64,000 nt of DNA, taken from contig NC_069135.1 in the NCBI RefSeq assembly GCF_026914265.1, positions 26,268,167 through 26,332,166 of the forward strand, written 5' to 3'. Position numbers and translations under genes: made by a program. Of the stretch, positions 27,266-39,990 are shown piece after piece. Every line of letters starts with the position of its first letter. Positions within the stretch are counted from its first letter, which is position 1. A model generated the notes under the pieces. It searched no databases, had not been told where the DNA came from, and saw only the letters and a list, made by a program, of their open reading frames with translations. The stretch is from Mya arenaria. Lineage: Eukaryota > Mollusca > Bivalvia > Myida > Myidae.

Positions 27266-27622
27266 ACAGAAAGTATGTAATAATTTAATTTCTTTTTCAG
27301 AACCATACCCTTGAAGACAAGAAGATGATGTGTAAATCGTTTGAATTGTTTGACTGTTGCAATTTACTAACATTAAACATTATTTTATAAGAATTGTCTT
27401 TCGCTGTGTCGGGTTGGATTATATGCAAGGTTTCTGCAGGTGGGGTGGTTCTTGTTACAGGTTTTAAATTCTGGATGTTTGTTGTTTTTTTTTATGATAA
27501 GATCTTTTGATCAGTGTCCATGTCACTGTGTAGGCATATACAGTTCGGGGTAAAGATTTCTGATCAATCTCTTATGACACTGTGTATTTGTACACAACCT
27601 CTGTAAATGGATCTTAATTTAA

Positions 27623-27948
27623 TGCACCAGTCAATTGTAACCACGCCCCCCCCCCCCCCCCCACGCCAGGTCCGGGGAATAGCGCGGACTTTGACTTTCG
27701 GTCCAGGAAACCCCGGGTAAAATCCCCGCCCTGTGGGGCGAACTGATGGTAAAACCCCGGCCAAATGCCCCCCGCACCCAGAGACTCTATATAAGTCAAT
27801 ATCTCCGCTAAATTTGGCACTAAGACAAAACCACCGCACTCACACGGCCATGCGGGGCCACATGGAAAGTAAAAACACGGTCCTTTTCCCCGGCTATCCC
27901 CAGTATACCCCCGGACCTGGGGGACCGTGGTTACAATTGATTGGTGCA
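27623..27948. mobile_element. PIF/Harbinger-like MITE, second copy, TAA target duplication
   Basis: Same family as 9,299-9,612 in the opposite internal orientation. The left end TGCACCAGTCAATTGTAACC is followed by a C run, and the right end is GTTACAATTGATTGGTGCA. Flanks are TAA at 27620-27622 and 27949-27951. Open frames across it arise from its GC-rich interior and are not genes. Confidence 0.75.
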
Positions 27949-27999
27949 TAATTGCCTAATTGTCTTATCAGATCTCCGATCTGAGTATCCTGCTGTGCA

Positions 28000-29280
28000 G
28001 TACGGGATATATTAAGATAGAAATGGACCCTTAATGGCCCTGAGCCGATAAACCTACCGGTAAACACAGGAAATTGGCCCCTACTGTCAAACCAGTGTGA
28101 TTAGAAGGAGATGCACAGCAGGGGATTATCATGCCAAATATTCCTTAAATTAGGCCTTAAAAGGGGGAGGGTCACTTTTAAAAGGCTTAAACTAGGCCTT
28201 TAAGACACACAACAGTCTGATCTTTAGTTCTATTGTTAGTTTTTCGTATTGGAAGTTATTCTATCCAGATTGGTATATTTTTTTATGAGATTGTTTAATC
28301 AAACTGCTGCGGGAACAGCGTTTCCAGGATTCGTCATTCAGTCTGACACCATATAAACTTAGCTCAACAGTGTATTTATAAATCAACATGAACAAAACTA
28401 GTAGGAACTATATGAGAAGCAATAGAATTATATTGTAACAACAGGTTATTAAAATCTCAAATGAGTAAAACATTATAACAACATTTAAACTAAATGAAGA
28501 GTCAAAGAAACTATTTTCAACTGTAGAAGCTCATAAAATGTGTACGTCTGTCACACTGCATCTTCGTCAATCTTGTATACTGTATCAAGCTCAAAGAGTC
28601 TGTGGTAGGTCTGCATTTTATTTTGTTGTGAAACATTCTGTCCAACTGCTAATGTGACATACTGCTAATGTTACTCATTCTGTCTTGTGGTAACACTAGC
28701 ACATACTCGCAATTAGCAATTTATAATATATATGTTTAATATCAAAGGTAATGATAATTGCACCATACTAGAGACATTTATATCACCACAACAAAACATT
28801 TATGTTTATAGCTTATCTGATCTGATATAAAAAGAAAACCTATGTTTACAGAAAATATTTTCTGTCTTGTTGTCCAATTTGGGTTTGTTTCAATAAATTT
28901 ATTTGAGAAAAACAAAACAATCTTTATTTTTTGTCTGTACAATCTGTTTTATAGATAAATGAACCATTTAGTGCAAGACAAAATACTTCTTTGGATCAAA
29001 ATATTAAAAAAAAAAGTTTTTACCGGCAATATTGTAACACTAGCACAAATGGTATGGTGATACAAAATTCTTTTTTTTATAAAAATGCATGAATAAATCA
29101 TTGCAAATGTTCTAAAATATGATAGATAAGAAATTGCTGTAAAAGATTATGTTGAAATCACAAATCTGCAATAAATTTTAAAAATCAATATTCGCCGGGA
29201 ACTTTTTGGTCACCAAAACGTGAAATCTGCCATAATGATATCTCTGAATCTTTAAAAATAGGCTCCCAAGTTTGTCACTT
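28000..29280. other. Gene-free stretch
   Basis: AT-rich, with repeated GTAACACTAGCACA near 28,690 and 29,034. A few units of the ~60-bp array follow at 29,280-29,440, then a dispersed 'caaggtcaaggttacact' type sequence to about 29,640. Nothing coding is supported. Confidence 0.55.
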
Positions 29281-29789
29281 CTTGAATATAATCACATGCT
29301 CTCCATGTCTGCCAACATCACATAACACTGTCCTTTAATATATAAACACAGGACCCCATGTGAACCAACGACCCATAAATCTGTGTTTAAATGCATTAAC
29401 ATAGGCGCCCATGTCTACCTACAACATGCATTTTTTTCTTGTCAAAACTGATTCAAGGTCATGCATTTGGGTAATTCAAAATAACTTGGCGCACGTTTTC
29501 ACAATGACCAGACCCGTCGCCAGTAACACTCATGTATGGGCGTACAAGGTCAAGGTTACACTTCAGGGTCTTTGGTCGAAATGTTTGCACTTAGGAAATC
29601 ATTTTTTACATTTTAGTTTCCCCTTTCTAGTCGTATACTTATATATCACTTACTTATTTGATCAAGCCTTCTATGAAAATGTTGAAAACCTGGTTTCTAG
29701 CTTTAGATATATCAAAGGGAAATATTTGGTCCAAGGTTAAATACCACTATTACTTATGCAAAAAAAAAAATGCTGCACGGCTACACTTA

Positions 29790-30261
29790 GGGCGTTTTTG
29801 TTGGTTATAAACTGGTTTCGGTTTTATTTCGGTTTCACGAACTGTGCATTTGTTGTTACAGTTTCAAATAAAACCAAAACCAGTTTTATCGTTTTTTTAA
29901 CGAAAACCGAAACCGGTTTTCGAAACTATTGAAACCCCTACCGGAGGCGGTTTTATCGGTTCGTTCCATCCGAAAACTAGTTTATTTTGAAACCAACATG
30001 GCGGAAAGTGATCAACCACGTTTGTTGAAACTCAATCCGTTTGATAACAATGCCTTACAATGGGCAAATGAGCTAAATGATAATAAAGGTTATACTTATA
30101 ATTGGAAATAATGGCTACATGCAGTAGCTCCGCCATATTGTTTAAACTGTACACAAAACCATTCATTTGTTACTTCAAGACAAACTATCAAAACCGAGTT
30201 CGAAACTGCTGAAACCATTGACACCAAAACTGAAACTGGTTTGGTATCAACAAAAACGCCC
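29790..30261. mobile_element. Second PIF/Harbinger-like MITE family, 472 bp, TTA target duplication
   Basis: The termini are GGGCGTTTTTGTTGGTTATA and, read from the right, GGGCGTTTTTGTTGATACCA, flanked by TTA (29787-29789 and 30262-30264). The subterminal region is built from repeats of AAACTGGTTTCGGTTTT and its complement. The core (about 29,998-30,110) is not repetitive and contains a short open frame starting MAESDQPRLLKLNPF; it may be captured sequence. Confidence 0.7.
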
Positions 30262-31284
30262 TTAATTGATCTATCTAGCCACACAAATCACCTTAAAGGA
30301 TTGCCACTTTCTGTAGACTAACTGAGACTGTCACTTTGCAGGTTAGAAACAAGAACTACAAATTAAAACATTCTTTACATCTACAAAACCACTTATTTAG
30401 TAGACAAGGGCAGTAAATCAACAATGGTCTAGTCAAATTAAGAAAGTTATTTTGTTATTCAAGGCCACCGGCCAAAAAACGTGACATACATAATAAACAA
30501 ATAATATACGACTTGTGTCAAAAAGATTAATTCAAGCAGATATATCTATATTCTAAACATGGTTGTTTCCCTTTATTTGTAAAGGGTATATATCAAAAGA
30601 CAATTCACTTAGATTATAATAATTGGATGTTTTCGGAAGAATATAATAACCCTTTCAATCTTTACCAGCAGAGTACCCGTTAAACAAAAACTGTATGTTT
30701 ATCTTGTTGCAATTTATCAAACAAAGAATGCATGATATTCACACTCACCGACAGATATATTTCAGTATCATAACAAAACACACATCATACACGATGATAT
30801 TTTGTTATGTTTAGATGTCTTCCAGTTTCTTTTCTGAATTTGGGATTCGAACATAAACATTTTGCAAGTGCTACCTATTGTTTAATTGGTAAAGGTACTG
30901 ATAGGTATATTTCAACGTTTAACAGTATTTCAAAGTTTTCTTTTGAGAACAACGACTAGAATTGTTTACAGATTTAAACCACTTATAGTTAAAACAATCA
31001 ATTCTCTGTTAAAAAGATAATAGAAAAAACGTTAATGTTTCCACGTCTCGGGTTATCCAAGTCCATATCTAAACAAGATGTTTTATATGTGTTACCAAGC
31101 AAGTTAGTCAAACTTCATCAAGAAATTTCGGCATTAAATAGCCTTGTTTTGGATATCTTGTATTGGTCATTCTTAATATCTTTAAAAATATCTTATTCTG
31201 TTAGAAAATGTGATATACAAACTGGTTATCTTGCACACTCTCAAAGAACCATGCATGTGAATGTAGTTTGAAGAAAAATGTATA

Positions 31285-31402
31285 GAACATCAATTTTTTA
31301 ACTTAAATATAAAAAATCTGCGATCGATTTTTGTCAGCAGTCTTATATGACTGGTTTCCATGCATTTTCGCATAAATCTGTGAGAGTGAAGTTTTAATAC
31401 TT
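31285..31402 (-). mobile_element. MITE of the AAAGCTGCACTC family, short remnant
   Basis: Contains CATCAATTTTTTAACTTAAA, TTTTTGTCAGCAGTCTTATA and the end AATCTGTGAGAGTGAAGTTT. It is a reverse-orientation fragment upstream of BCAP31 copy B. Confidence 0.5.
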
Positions 31403-31810
31403 TGACTTAACTCATATCTCCAGATTTGGTATCCAAAACACAAGCATGCATTATGAACAGACATAATATATTGTCATAACCTTGATGTCAGCTTCATTGT
31501 GTCAAAACTTGTATATTGACCATAACTCAAGAACTGTTCAAATGATATACAAATGGAAATTAATGCACATGCTTCCGAAATGATGTGCACATTTAATACA
31601 GCAAGGCCGTATATTCTGTTTTAATAAGTGTTTAGTTGTGATAACAAGCGAGTTAAGTGATTGCTCAGCGCTGCTCTTATTAGCCATTGATTTGTATTAC
31701 GTCAACACATAAATGCGTGGCGTTACTCACCACTTAAAATACAATTGCTTCCTTGTTTAAAAGTGCTTCCTTGTTTGGAACTATTCACTTTATTTGCAGA
31801 CAAACAGACA

Positions 31811-34800
31811 ATGGCATTGCAGTGGTATTTAATAGCGGTGTTTCTTTATGGGGAGATAGGGGTTATAACTTTACTTCTCCTACCCTTTATATCACCAGCA
31901 AGGTATGTACCTTCGGTCTATAATACTTTTAAAAAAAATGTGTTGATATTACAATATTTTTTATCATAAAAAGTTTTAATTATGTAAGTCTGCTTGTGTG
32001 CCTACTGACTATATTCTTTCAAAAACTGATAATAATCAAATTAAATATTTGCAACGTTGTGAACAGTTTGTGGTTAAAATATAAACATTCACAATGTACA
32101 AAGGAGACCGTAAGCATACGGATAATGCAAGGTGTATTCAATAAAGGTTACATATACGTTTTGAACGACATTCTAAAGAGGTTGTGTAGTTTATCTGTAC
32201 ATAACGGTAATATGGTATTCCACTGGCAGGTCCACGGGAGGGGACACGCACTAAGCGCCCACCCCCACCCCCTTAAATCGTCGAAAGTTACTTTTTACTT
32301 CAATACAGGAGAAAAACGTAATAAAATACGCCCAAACACCAAACTAGATATTGTTAAAATGTAAAACAAAAACGTGCAAACAATTTATTTTGCGTTGTAA
32401 ATATTAAAAATAGTTCACATTTTTCGCTACCTCATTTTAAAACTTGCAAAGAAATAAAGATTATTTACGATTACCTTTTTATCCGTTTGGCATTAGATTA
32501 TGTATGTGCTTTTTCACCCAGTCATTTTTGTCATAAAATTACATGATATATTACACACGTTACCTTTCGTACTCACATCATACATTGCAAGAGCACAAGT
32601 GATCATTTGTATGACTATAGCGAGCATCATGTATCTCTTCTTGCGATTTCTTTCTGCGTGATTTTTAGTATTAAAAACAACCAGGTTGCGTTCACAATTG
32701 GTTATATATAAGCTAAACTGAATATTAATACAAAAAGATCAGTCTTGCGTCGGTCGTATTGTGTCAATGTCAGTGTTGATGTGTAGATATTCTGGATAAT
32801 ATAGATATCTACATTGTTTTCTTTAGTTACAGTTCCTTTTAATCACTAATTGTTGTAAATGTTGACATTGGACTTATTTTAATCAGCATCATATATTATT
32901 GCCAATACTGTTCACATTTTTACTTTTTTACTTTGTCTTCCCATTTTATTCGTCTTACAATCTACACACAATTTAAAGGTCTATAATTGGCCGGTGTCAT
33001 CTTCATGGATTAACTTTATATGTTCAAATACTGCACAACTCTCTTTTATTTTCTCAGCAAGATATGGTTTGACCCTGAATGTTTTCATCCAGACATTAGG
33101 TTGAGAAATTTCCCCCTTAAAAAAACCTAAGCCTTATCCGCCAAAACCGCTTCACATCATCAGAATAACGCATATCTCGAGTGCTGTATAAGGAAAACCA
33201 TTCAACAACATCAACACACTGTGAATATGTATTATTAGACAATGATAACTTTCTCGCCATTAGAAAGGTGGTGAATTTGACATTCGTTTCACTTAGCTTG
33301 TCTGATTTAAGATTATCTAAAACAGAATAAAACATGAAAATCCTTTGAAAAGTTTGACACAGTGAATTATTCGAATATTTGCATACATAGATATTTAGAG
33401 TCCTGTCTCTGTGCTCTGCTATAGATATATTGAGTTATGAATTGGCCGAACTCTGTATATGGAAACTCACAGAAAATCAGTCATATTTCAACACAATATA
33501 CGAAAGGGCATAATTAGGATAAAATTTGAATATCTAGACATAGACCAGGAGTTCAATTTCAGTGTCCTCAAAGGAGTTTCAACGTTTTCATACATATCAC
33601 CTGGTTTATGATTTGAACCATGCTGATACACAAGATAAATTGATACTTTACATTATACCATTTATTTATTAAGTAAATGGTAACACGAATCTTATTACGT
33701 TAAACAGTTAATATGTTAGTGGAATTCGCAAACCAGAACTAGTTAACCTGTAAGCGTTGTATAACTAAAAAAGGTGATAGGTGGCAGTGCTGGGCACTTT
33801 AAAACCTGATTTTAGTCTTATGATATTTATCTTACCAAAAAAGTAACGCGAATATCAACTAGTTAGCTAGAAAATTATCGCGAAAATTAAGTGGTTAACA
33901 CGAAACAATTCGCAAACGCATCAGGTTATCTTACGGCAGTAATATGCCACCATAAAATGACAATATGCACAACATTGACTTGTTATTAGATATGCCCCTT
34001 GTTAGACCGAATCAAGAAAGCCATGGGTTTTCTTATCATAACTTGTATTATAATCATAAGAAGTGTAAGTACTTTTACAGATGGCAGAGCATCTTCCGCT
34101 CGAGTCTCGTACAGAAGTGTGCCAGGTTGTCCAACATCTCCTTCAATGTTTTCATAGCGATTCTACTTGTTATGGTCATGGGTAAGATATATCAATTTAA
34201 AACGTTTAAACCGAAATTCATATAACTAAGCGTTCTCGTGTTCTTGACATACAATGCAGAGAAACAATGTACTTTTTATAGTTTTAGTTAGTAAAAACTG
34301 TACATTTATGGCCTTTTTTTGGAAGTCTGAATTTCAGCCACATTCTCAAATTAAATGTTTTATTTTCCTAAGAAACTCTTAATTTCCATCTCAAGATACA
34401 TTCTTATAGTGAGACCGAAAATACAAAATACAATGGTACCATATATCTATCAGTTTATACAATAAATGGAAATTGAAAGCCGTTTATAAATGATCTGACG
34501 GAATGCATATTCTTGCATTAACAGTCATCGTTAAAAGACTTAGAAAAACAAATCCGAATTCATACCATAGTACTGGGCTTGAAAATTGTATCAAGCTCTG
34601 CTATAAAATAATCAGATTTTTTAACAGGCAGGGCTTGCAGGCTTGTGCAAATTTTAACCATGCTGCGTTGTATAGATATGACAATATGTTATCAATTTCC
34701 AGATGCTATTAGGGAGGTGAGAAAGTATGCGGGTCCGATGTCCGTAGAGGACCTCAAGAACAAACCAAATCAGGAAAATCTCGCTCACGTGAGACTGTTC

Positions 34801-37800
34801 ATTGCGCAGAGAAACCTCTACATTGCTGGATTAGCCCTGTTCTTTTGGTTGTGAGTAGTCTTTCAAACGACAATTGATAGCGTGAGTGTTTGATTCAAGT
34901 CTGAGTCATGAAACTACTTATTTAAAGTAACGTAAATTCATATTAGAACATCCGTGCATTTAACACTAAAATAGTTTTATTCCTAAACGCTAAATGCTAA
35001 ATCAATACTAAAGCTTTTTCTAGTAACAGCTTTTACAAATAACAGCAATAAATGAGTAGCTGGTGTCTTCTTAACAATAAAAGGTATAATTGCAGAGGGA
35101 GAGAGAGAGATGTTAGAGACACACGTTGCTTCCAAGAGCATTCTGATCTCCTTTACAATTGAATGATGCTCATATACCCGCTTTATTAACTGTTTTACTT
35201 GCCATTACTAGATATCAAGAACTTACGTTATTAATCATCTTCAAAGATATAAATAATGGTTACTGTTATCAATAGACATCAGTAATCATAAACATATTAT
35301 TTTAATGCGGTATAATGTTCCGGACACTTCAAATGTTACATAACTAGGAAATGAATGCGGCTGTGTCATTACTTTCGGCAGCTGTGTCATGCAGTACCGC
35401 TTAAGATAATTAAATGAAACTTGGTAAAATTGCGCCAACGACAATAGGGACATGGTAAGCAAAGCCCATAGCTCTGACTTTAATGATGATTTAATTAACC
35501 CCTTGGGGACAAACATACGTGTTTATAAGCGTTCGCTCAATGTAGATCATGTTTTACGTTTGCATTAATTAAGTCAGAGAATCTATGGTTCCATTTCATC
35601 TCCTGCCACCAGAGTACAGTCGGAAACTGAACATTTTGTTTATAACCCTATTGTCATAACCATGGTACTGTCGGCGGGGTTCTAGCTGTTACTCAAGAAC
35701 CAGTATAACTATAACCCTCTGCATTGCTATGTAACTTCAGAAACAATAAAAGTTATTAACAATCAGTATGCAAAATACAGAATTATACGCCAGTTTCGAT
35801 TTAAACGGTCGACTAATTACTTATTGCGTAAGCGTTTACTGCTCCAATATGGAAATGATATCATCGTGGTAGCCTTTTCATTGACTAAACGGGTTTAAAT
35901 GTTTTAAAGCTGCACTCTCACAGATTGAAGGTTTTGACATCTTTTTTTTGGCTTGTTACCAGCCAATTTTTGCGAAAATGCATAGAAACCAGTAAGACTG
36001 CTGACAAAAAATGAGATCGCAGATTTTTGTTCTTTAAGTTAAAAAAAATTGATGTTTTATGCATTTTTCCCATAAAACATTAATTTTCGAACGGAAATAT
36101 GAAAATCTGCGATCTGATCTTTTGTCAGCAATCTTTTATCATTGGTTTGCAGATATTTACGCAAAACTTTGCTCATTCCAAGACAAAAAAAATAAAAAAA
36201 AAGTTGTAAAAACGGTATATCTGTGAGAGTGCAGCTTTAAATCGACGCCACAAACTATTGCGAACATCAGTCTATCACACAAATTTGTTGAAATTCTGTT
36301 TAAGATGTTTCTATATTGAAATAATACAATGTTTTAAGAATTAACTACAGTTCTGTCCTTGTAGCATTATTCGTCGCCTGGTGACGCTGGTATCATTACA
36401 AGCCCAGTTGACCGCTCAGTCAGAGACAAACCAGAAACATGCCAGAAGTGCTTCAAGAAAACAAATGGAAGAGAAGGTTAACATTCAAACTTCGTATGTT
36501 TACAACCAACTATTACAACTTTTATAGGGTTTTTCAAAGATCAAATCATATTATAATATAACTTATTTGTCATGGACTTTACATGTAAGTGTATGTTTGA
36601 AGTTTCATTGGCCTCCCTTAACAAAATATTAAATGAAAAGGAAAATAACACATCATTTATTTGTCAAATATCAAGGGCTGTTTTAAATAAACTCAGTCTG
36701 TTGGAAGATGTGTGTTTATAAGTAAATAATTTTATTTATAGGAGATATAATTGCAATGGCATTTTTAAGACTGTTTTAAATTGTAGTGTATCATATCTTA
36801 CTTCTTTAAGACTAACCGTTAACCAAGGGCTTCCAACGTTCAGAATTAATCCTGAAATAAGGATTAAGAACTTTAAATTCAGATAATTGTACAGTGTTAA
36901 ATGTTGTTGTTTTCTTGGACATACGATTCCAAAAAGTGTAGGAAATACCTTGAAATTGATTTCAATATTTTACAAACATTTTCAAAACGATTCTAGGCCC
37001 AATAATCCTGCTTTGGACATGAATCTGTCATACTCAAACAGGACCCTGGCTATTTATTGACAAATTATCAGTTGTTCGAACCCCTGATAAACGCTATTTC
37101 AACTGCTTACGTCACTCTGGGTGTTTTTTCCAAGCTTGTTATGCTAGTACTTGTTGTACAGACAAACATATAACTGTGTAGTACTTAAATAATTAGTTTT
37201 CCCCTCTCCAGGCGAGAAGTGATGACACTGATGTAGATGCTGTTAAGGGGGAAGAAGATCTTGCCACTCGGCTAGATGAAACCGAACAAGAGCTCGAGAA
37301 AATTAAAAAAGGTCTGTGAAGGGAGATAATTAGTGGCCTCACTTGTGTTCTTATTGCTGATGATTTTAATGGGTCTGTTTTACAAACATGAAAAATTGAA
37401 TGAATTAGTTGGCATAGAGTAAGTTCGTCTTCTGTGTTATCCTGCAACAACTTCTTGGCCTAACTAAATTTAAAAAAAAATCAATATGTTTACATGAAAC
37501 TTATCATACACATATTACCAGTGATGATTTGCACATGTGAAGCATAGTCCATAACCCTAGCTTTAATTTAGTTATTAATGCATGCCCCTTGATTGTCTGA
37601 AAACAGTTTTGAAAATGTGAAATCTTGCAGAAAAATTATCAAATTTTGTAAAGCACTACATGAATTCACACTGTTAAACATTTTATATGTAAGTCCCTCT
37701 TTCAGAACTTGAGGAGAAGCAGACAGACTTTGATGCGCTGAAGAAGCAGACAGAGAGTACGAACAAGGAGTACAACAGACTGTTAAATGAATATTCCAAG

Positions 37801-38394
37801 GCTCGGGTTAGTACTAATAAATGGTAGTTCTGTTTCCAGAAGATTTACAATGATTGTCAAATCTGAATAGTCTAAAAATATACATTGGTTTTAGTGTTTG
37901 AAACTGTTAATATGACATACCGTTTACACAATATATAAGTAAATATAAAGATGATACTTGATGGTAGTAATAAAAATATTATTATTTCTGAACATTTGCA
38001 TGAGAATGGGATGTTTAAATTACATGTCAATCATTAAAAAGTTGAAATGGTAAAATGAAATGTTTTGCACTTTGGTCATGCGACCAGTGTTGGAACAATC
38101 TACAATGTACCTTACTTCTAATGGAAGACGAGCGACGCACAACAGGGTATACTTAGATGCAATTTCAATGATGATATTTATAAACAAACATTATTGGAAA
38201 ATTAAAGGCATGAAAGAAGGGCACCGACCATTAGGAAATTCTAGCAATATTTGTTATATTCTTGATTTCATCATTATCATTTTTCTGGCTGGTTCTTTTT
38301 ATGACTTATTTTGTGAAAATATTGTTATAATAACGAGTGTCGTCTTTTGTTTCAGGTGAAAATTGAGGAATTAACAGGCGTCAGCAAGACATAA
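31811..38394 (+). CDS. BCAP31-like gene, copy B, diverged tandem paralogue (possible pseudogene)
   Basis: Second BAP31-family gene, same exon plan as copy A: 31811-31902, 34081-34181, 34703-34850, 36365 to 36476 or 36493, 37212-37311, 37706-37806, 38356-38394. Exons 1-3, 5 and 6 have the same lengths as in copy A (92, 101, 148, 100, 101 nt) and no internal stops. The N-terminus is MALQWYLIAVFLYGEIG and AQRNLYIAGLALFFWL is kept. Exon 4 is odd: the donor equivalent to copy A's (gtatgt at 36494) leaves phase 2 and would run into a stop in exon 5. An upstream weak donor (gttaac at 36477) restores phase 0 and gives about 230 residues. The last exon ends GVSKT, so the KKXX ER signal of copy A is gone. 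It could be a working, relocalised paralogue or an early pseudogene; the intact frames of five of seven exons argue for past or present selection. Confidence 0.8.
35903..36241 (+). mobile_element. MITE with TIR AAAGCTGCACTCTCACAGAT, complete copy
   Basis: The left end TTAAAGCTGCACTCTCACAG pairs with the right end CTGTGAGAGTGCAGCTTTAA. The interior is made of nested inverted segments (GATCGCAGATTTTTG and its complement), so the whole could fold on itself. It lies in intron 3 of BCAP31 copy B. The TTTAAA at both ends is itself palindromic, so the target duplication cannot be separated from the TIR. Confidence 0.7.
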
Positions 38395-39417
38395 AATTAG
38401 ATTTATAATCAACGAAATTGTGCAATTTGTGTAAAAGTTTGTGTGCCAATAGGCATTGTACCATATTTGATCGAGACCCCGTATTTTCTGCATCATTGTT
38501 TTAAATATGTATTCATTTTCCTCCTTTAGTGATATTCGTTTCTTTTATGCATAATTCCTTAACAACATGTATACAATAAGTTTACCACACATTTATTAAG
38601 TGTTTATGAAACTTGCTTTTAATGACGGTGGTCAACATCTAAAGTTAGTTTATACTTATGTGAGAGAGGTCTAGAATTGAAAGTGTCCGTCTCTCGCATG
38701 GAAGGTTTTGGGCTTATTAACGCCTTGAGTGTTATTCCTAATTGGTCCATAACGGATCTATAAAATTGATGAAGCTAATGGCATTCCGTGGTATAAATAA
38801 CAAGCCTAAAACGTGAACGAAGTATGACCATAAGATTGTCTTAAGTTGCTGAATACCAAACGAGGGGTAATTCTATTGGCCAATTTAAACCGCGCACCAG
38901 ATTTCAAGATGGTGGATCTAAGCTAGGATTCATAAGCATAACGATCCTTGAGAATGAACTTTCAAAAATGAATAATTAAAAAAAAAACTTCACATAGTTG
39001 AAGTAAAATGAACACTAGATGCTTCCTTCGTTTATTTAATAGGATTCGAGCTCCATCAATTCCACCTTCTCATGGCCTCTCAAAACGGACACTTCGTGGC
39101 CTCTCCAAAAAAAAGGATAGCAGCACTGGTTTCTGCACAGGAGACGGTATCGAAAGCGAATCATTTTTTTACAATCGAGCTAAAATAAATCGGTATAAAC
39201 AACATATGTCTAAAAACCTATTTCGATGGAACCCCAAGAAGTTGGTAGTGATATAGCGCCAAAAGATAGACTTCAATTTTACATACATATAATACTAGTG
39301 ATCATTCACCATTGTTATCATTCACAACTTAAGACGTAAGTCACCATAAATCCATAGTATTTGCTTAACTGTAAACTCTGGTGAAATAAAAAGATTTTGA
39401 GTTGATATCATTTACCA

Positions 39418-39785
39418 TGTAAGATTGACATTGATGTCATTCGCCTCTTAAGACTGTCATTGATGTCATTCATCACTCAAGACTGTCATTGATGTCATTC
39501 ACCACTTAAGAGTGTCATTGATGTCATTCACCAGTCAAGATTGTCATTGATGTCATTCACCAGTCAAGATTGTAATTTATGTCATTCACCAGTAAAGATT
39601 GTCATTGATGTCATTAAGCAGTCAAGATTGTCATTGATGTCATTCACCAGTCAAGATTGTAATTGATGTCATTCACCAGTCAAGATTGTCATTGATATCA
39701 TTGATGTCATTCACCAGTCAAGATTGTCATTGATGTCATTCACCAGTCAAGATTGTCATTGATGTCATTAACCACTTAAGAAAAA
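39418..39785. repeat. 29-30-bp tandem minisatellite, about 12 units
   Basis: The unit is about TTGATGTCATTCACCAGTCA + AGATTGTCA, and nearly identical in its later units, suggesting recent spread. It lies in copy B only; the corresponding part of copy A (before about 8,095) has just CATTCACCACTAAAGACAAAG once. Confidence 0.9.
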
Positions 39786-39930
39786 GAAGCTACACTATGC
39801 ACTATTTTGAAATGCTTTGCCATAGTTATCATTTTGTTCAAAAATCCGACGTATATGAGGGTTTAATTACGTGCTTAAGAATTGTTTTATTCATTGTATA
39901 ATAGTTTTTGATCCTCGGAAAGATCATGAT

Positions 39931-39990
39931 GGTGTGTGTGTGTGTGCGTGTGTGTGTGTGTGTGTGTGCATGCGTGCGTGCGTGTGTGTT
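39931..39990. repeat. TG dinucleotide microsatellite
   Basis: An interrupted TG/TGCG run that follows a segment homologous to copy A near 8,250, where no such run exists. Confidence 0.9.

Noticed and set aside
29411-29740. Open frame of 109 residues
   Set aside because: Runs across array units and a dispersed molluscan repeat; no domain, no splice context.
38060-38359. Open frame of 99 residues before the last exon of BCAP31 copy B
   Set aside because: Intronic, not conserved in the corresponding intron of copy A.
39008-39256. Possible extra gene in copy B (82 residues)
   Set aside because: The homologous part of copy A (about 7,720-8,040) does not keep the frame; no family resemblance.
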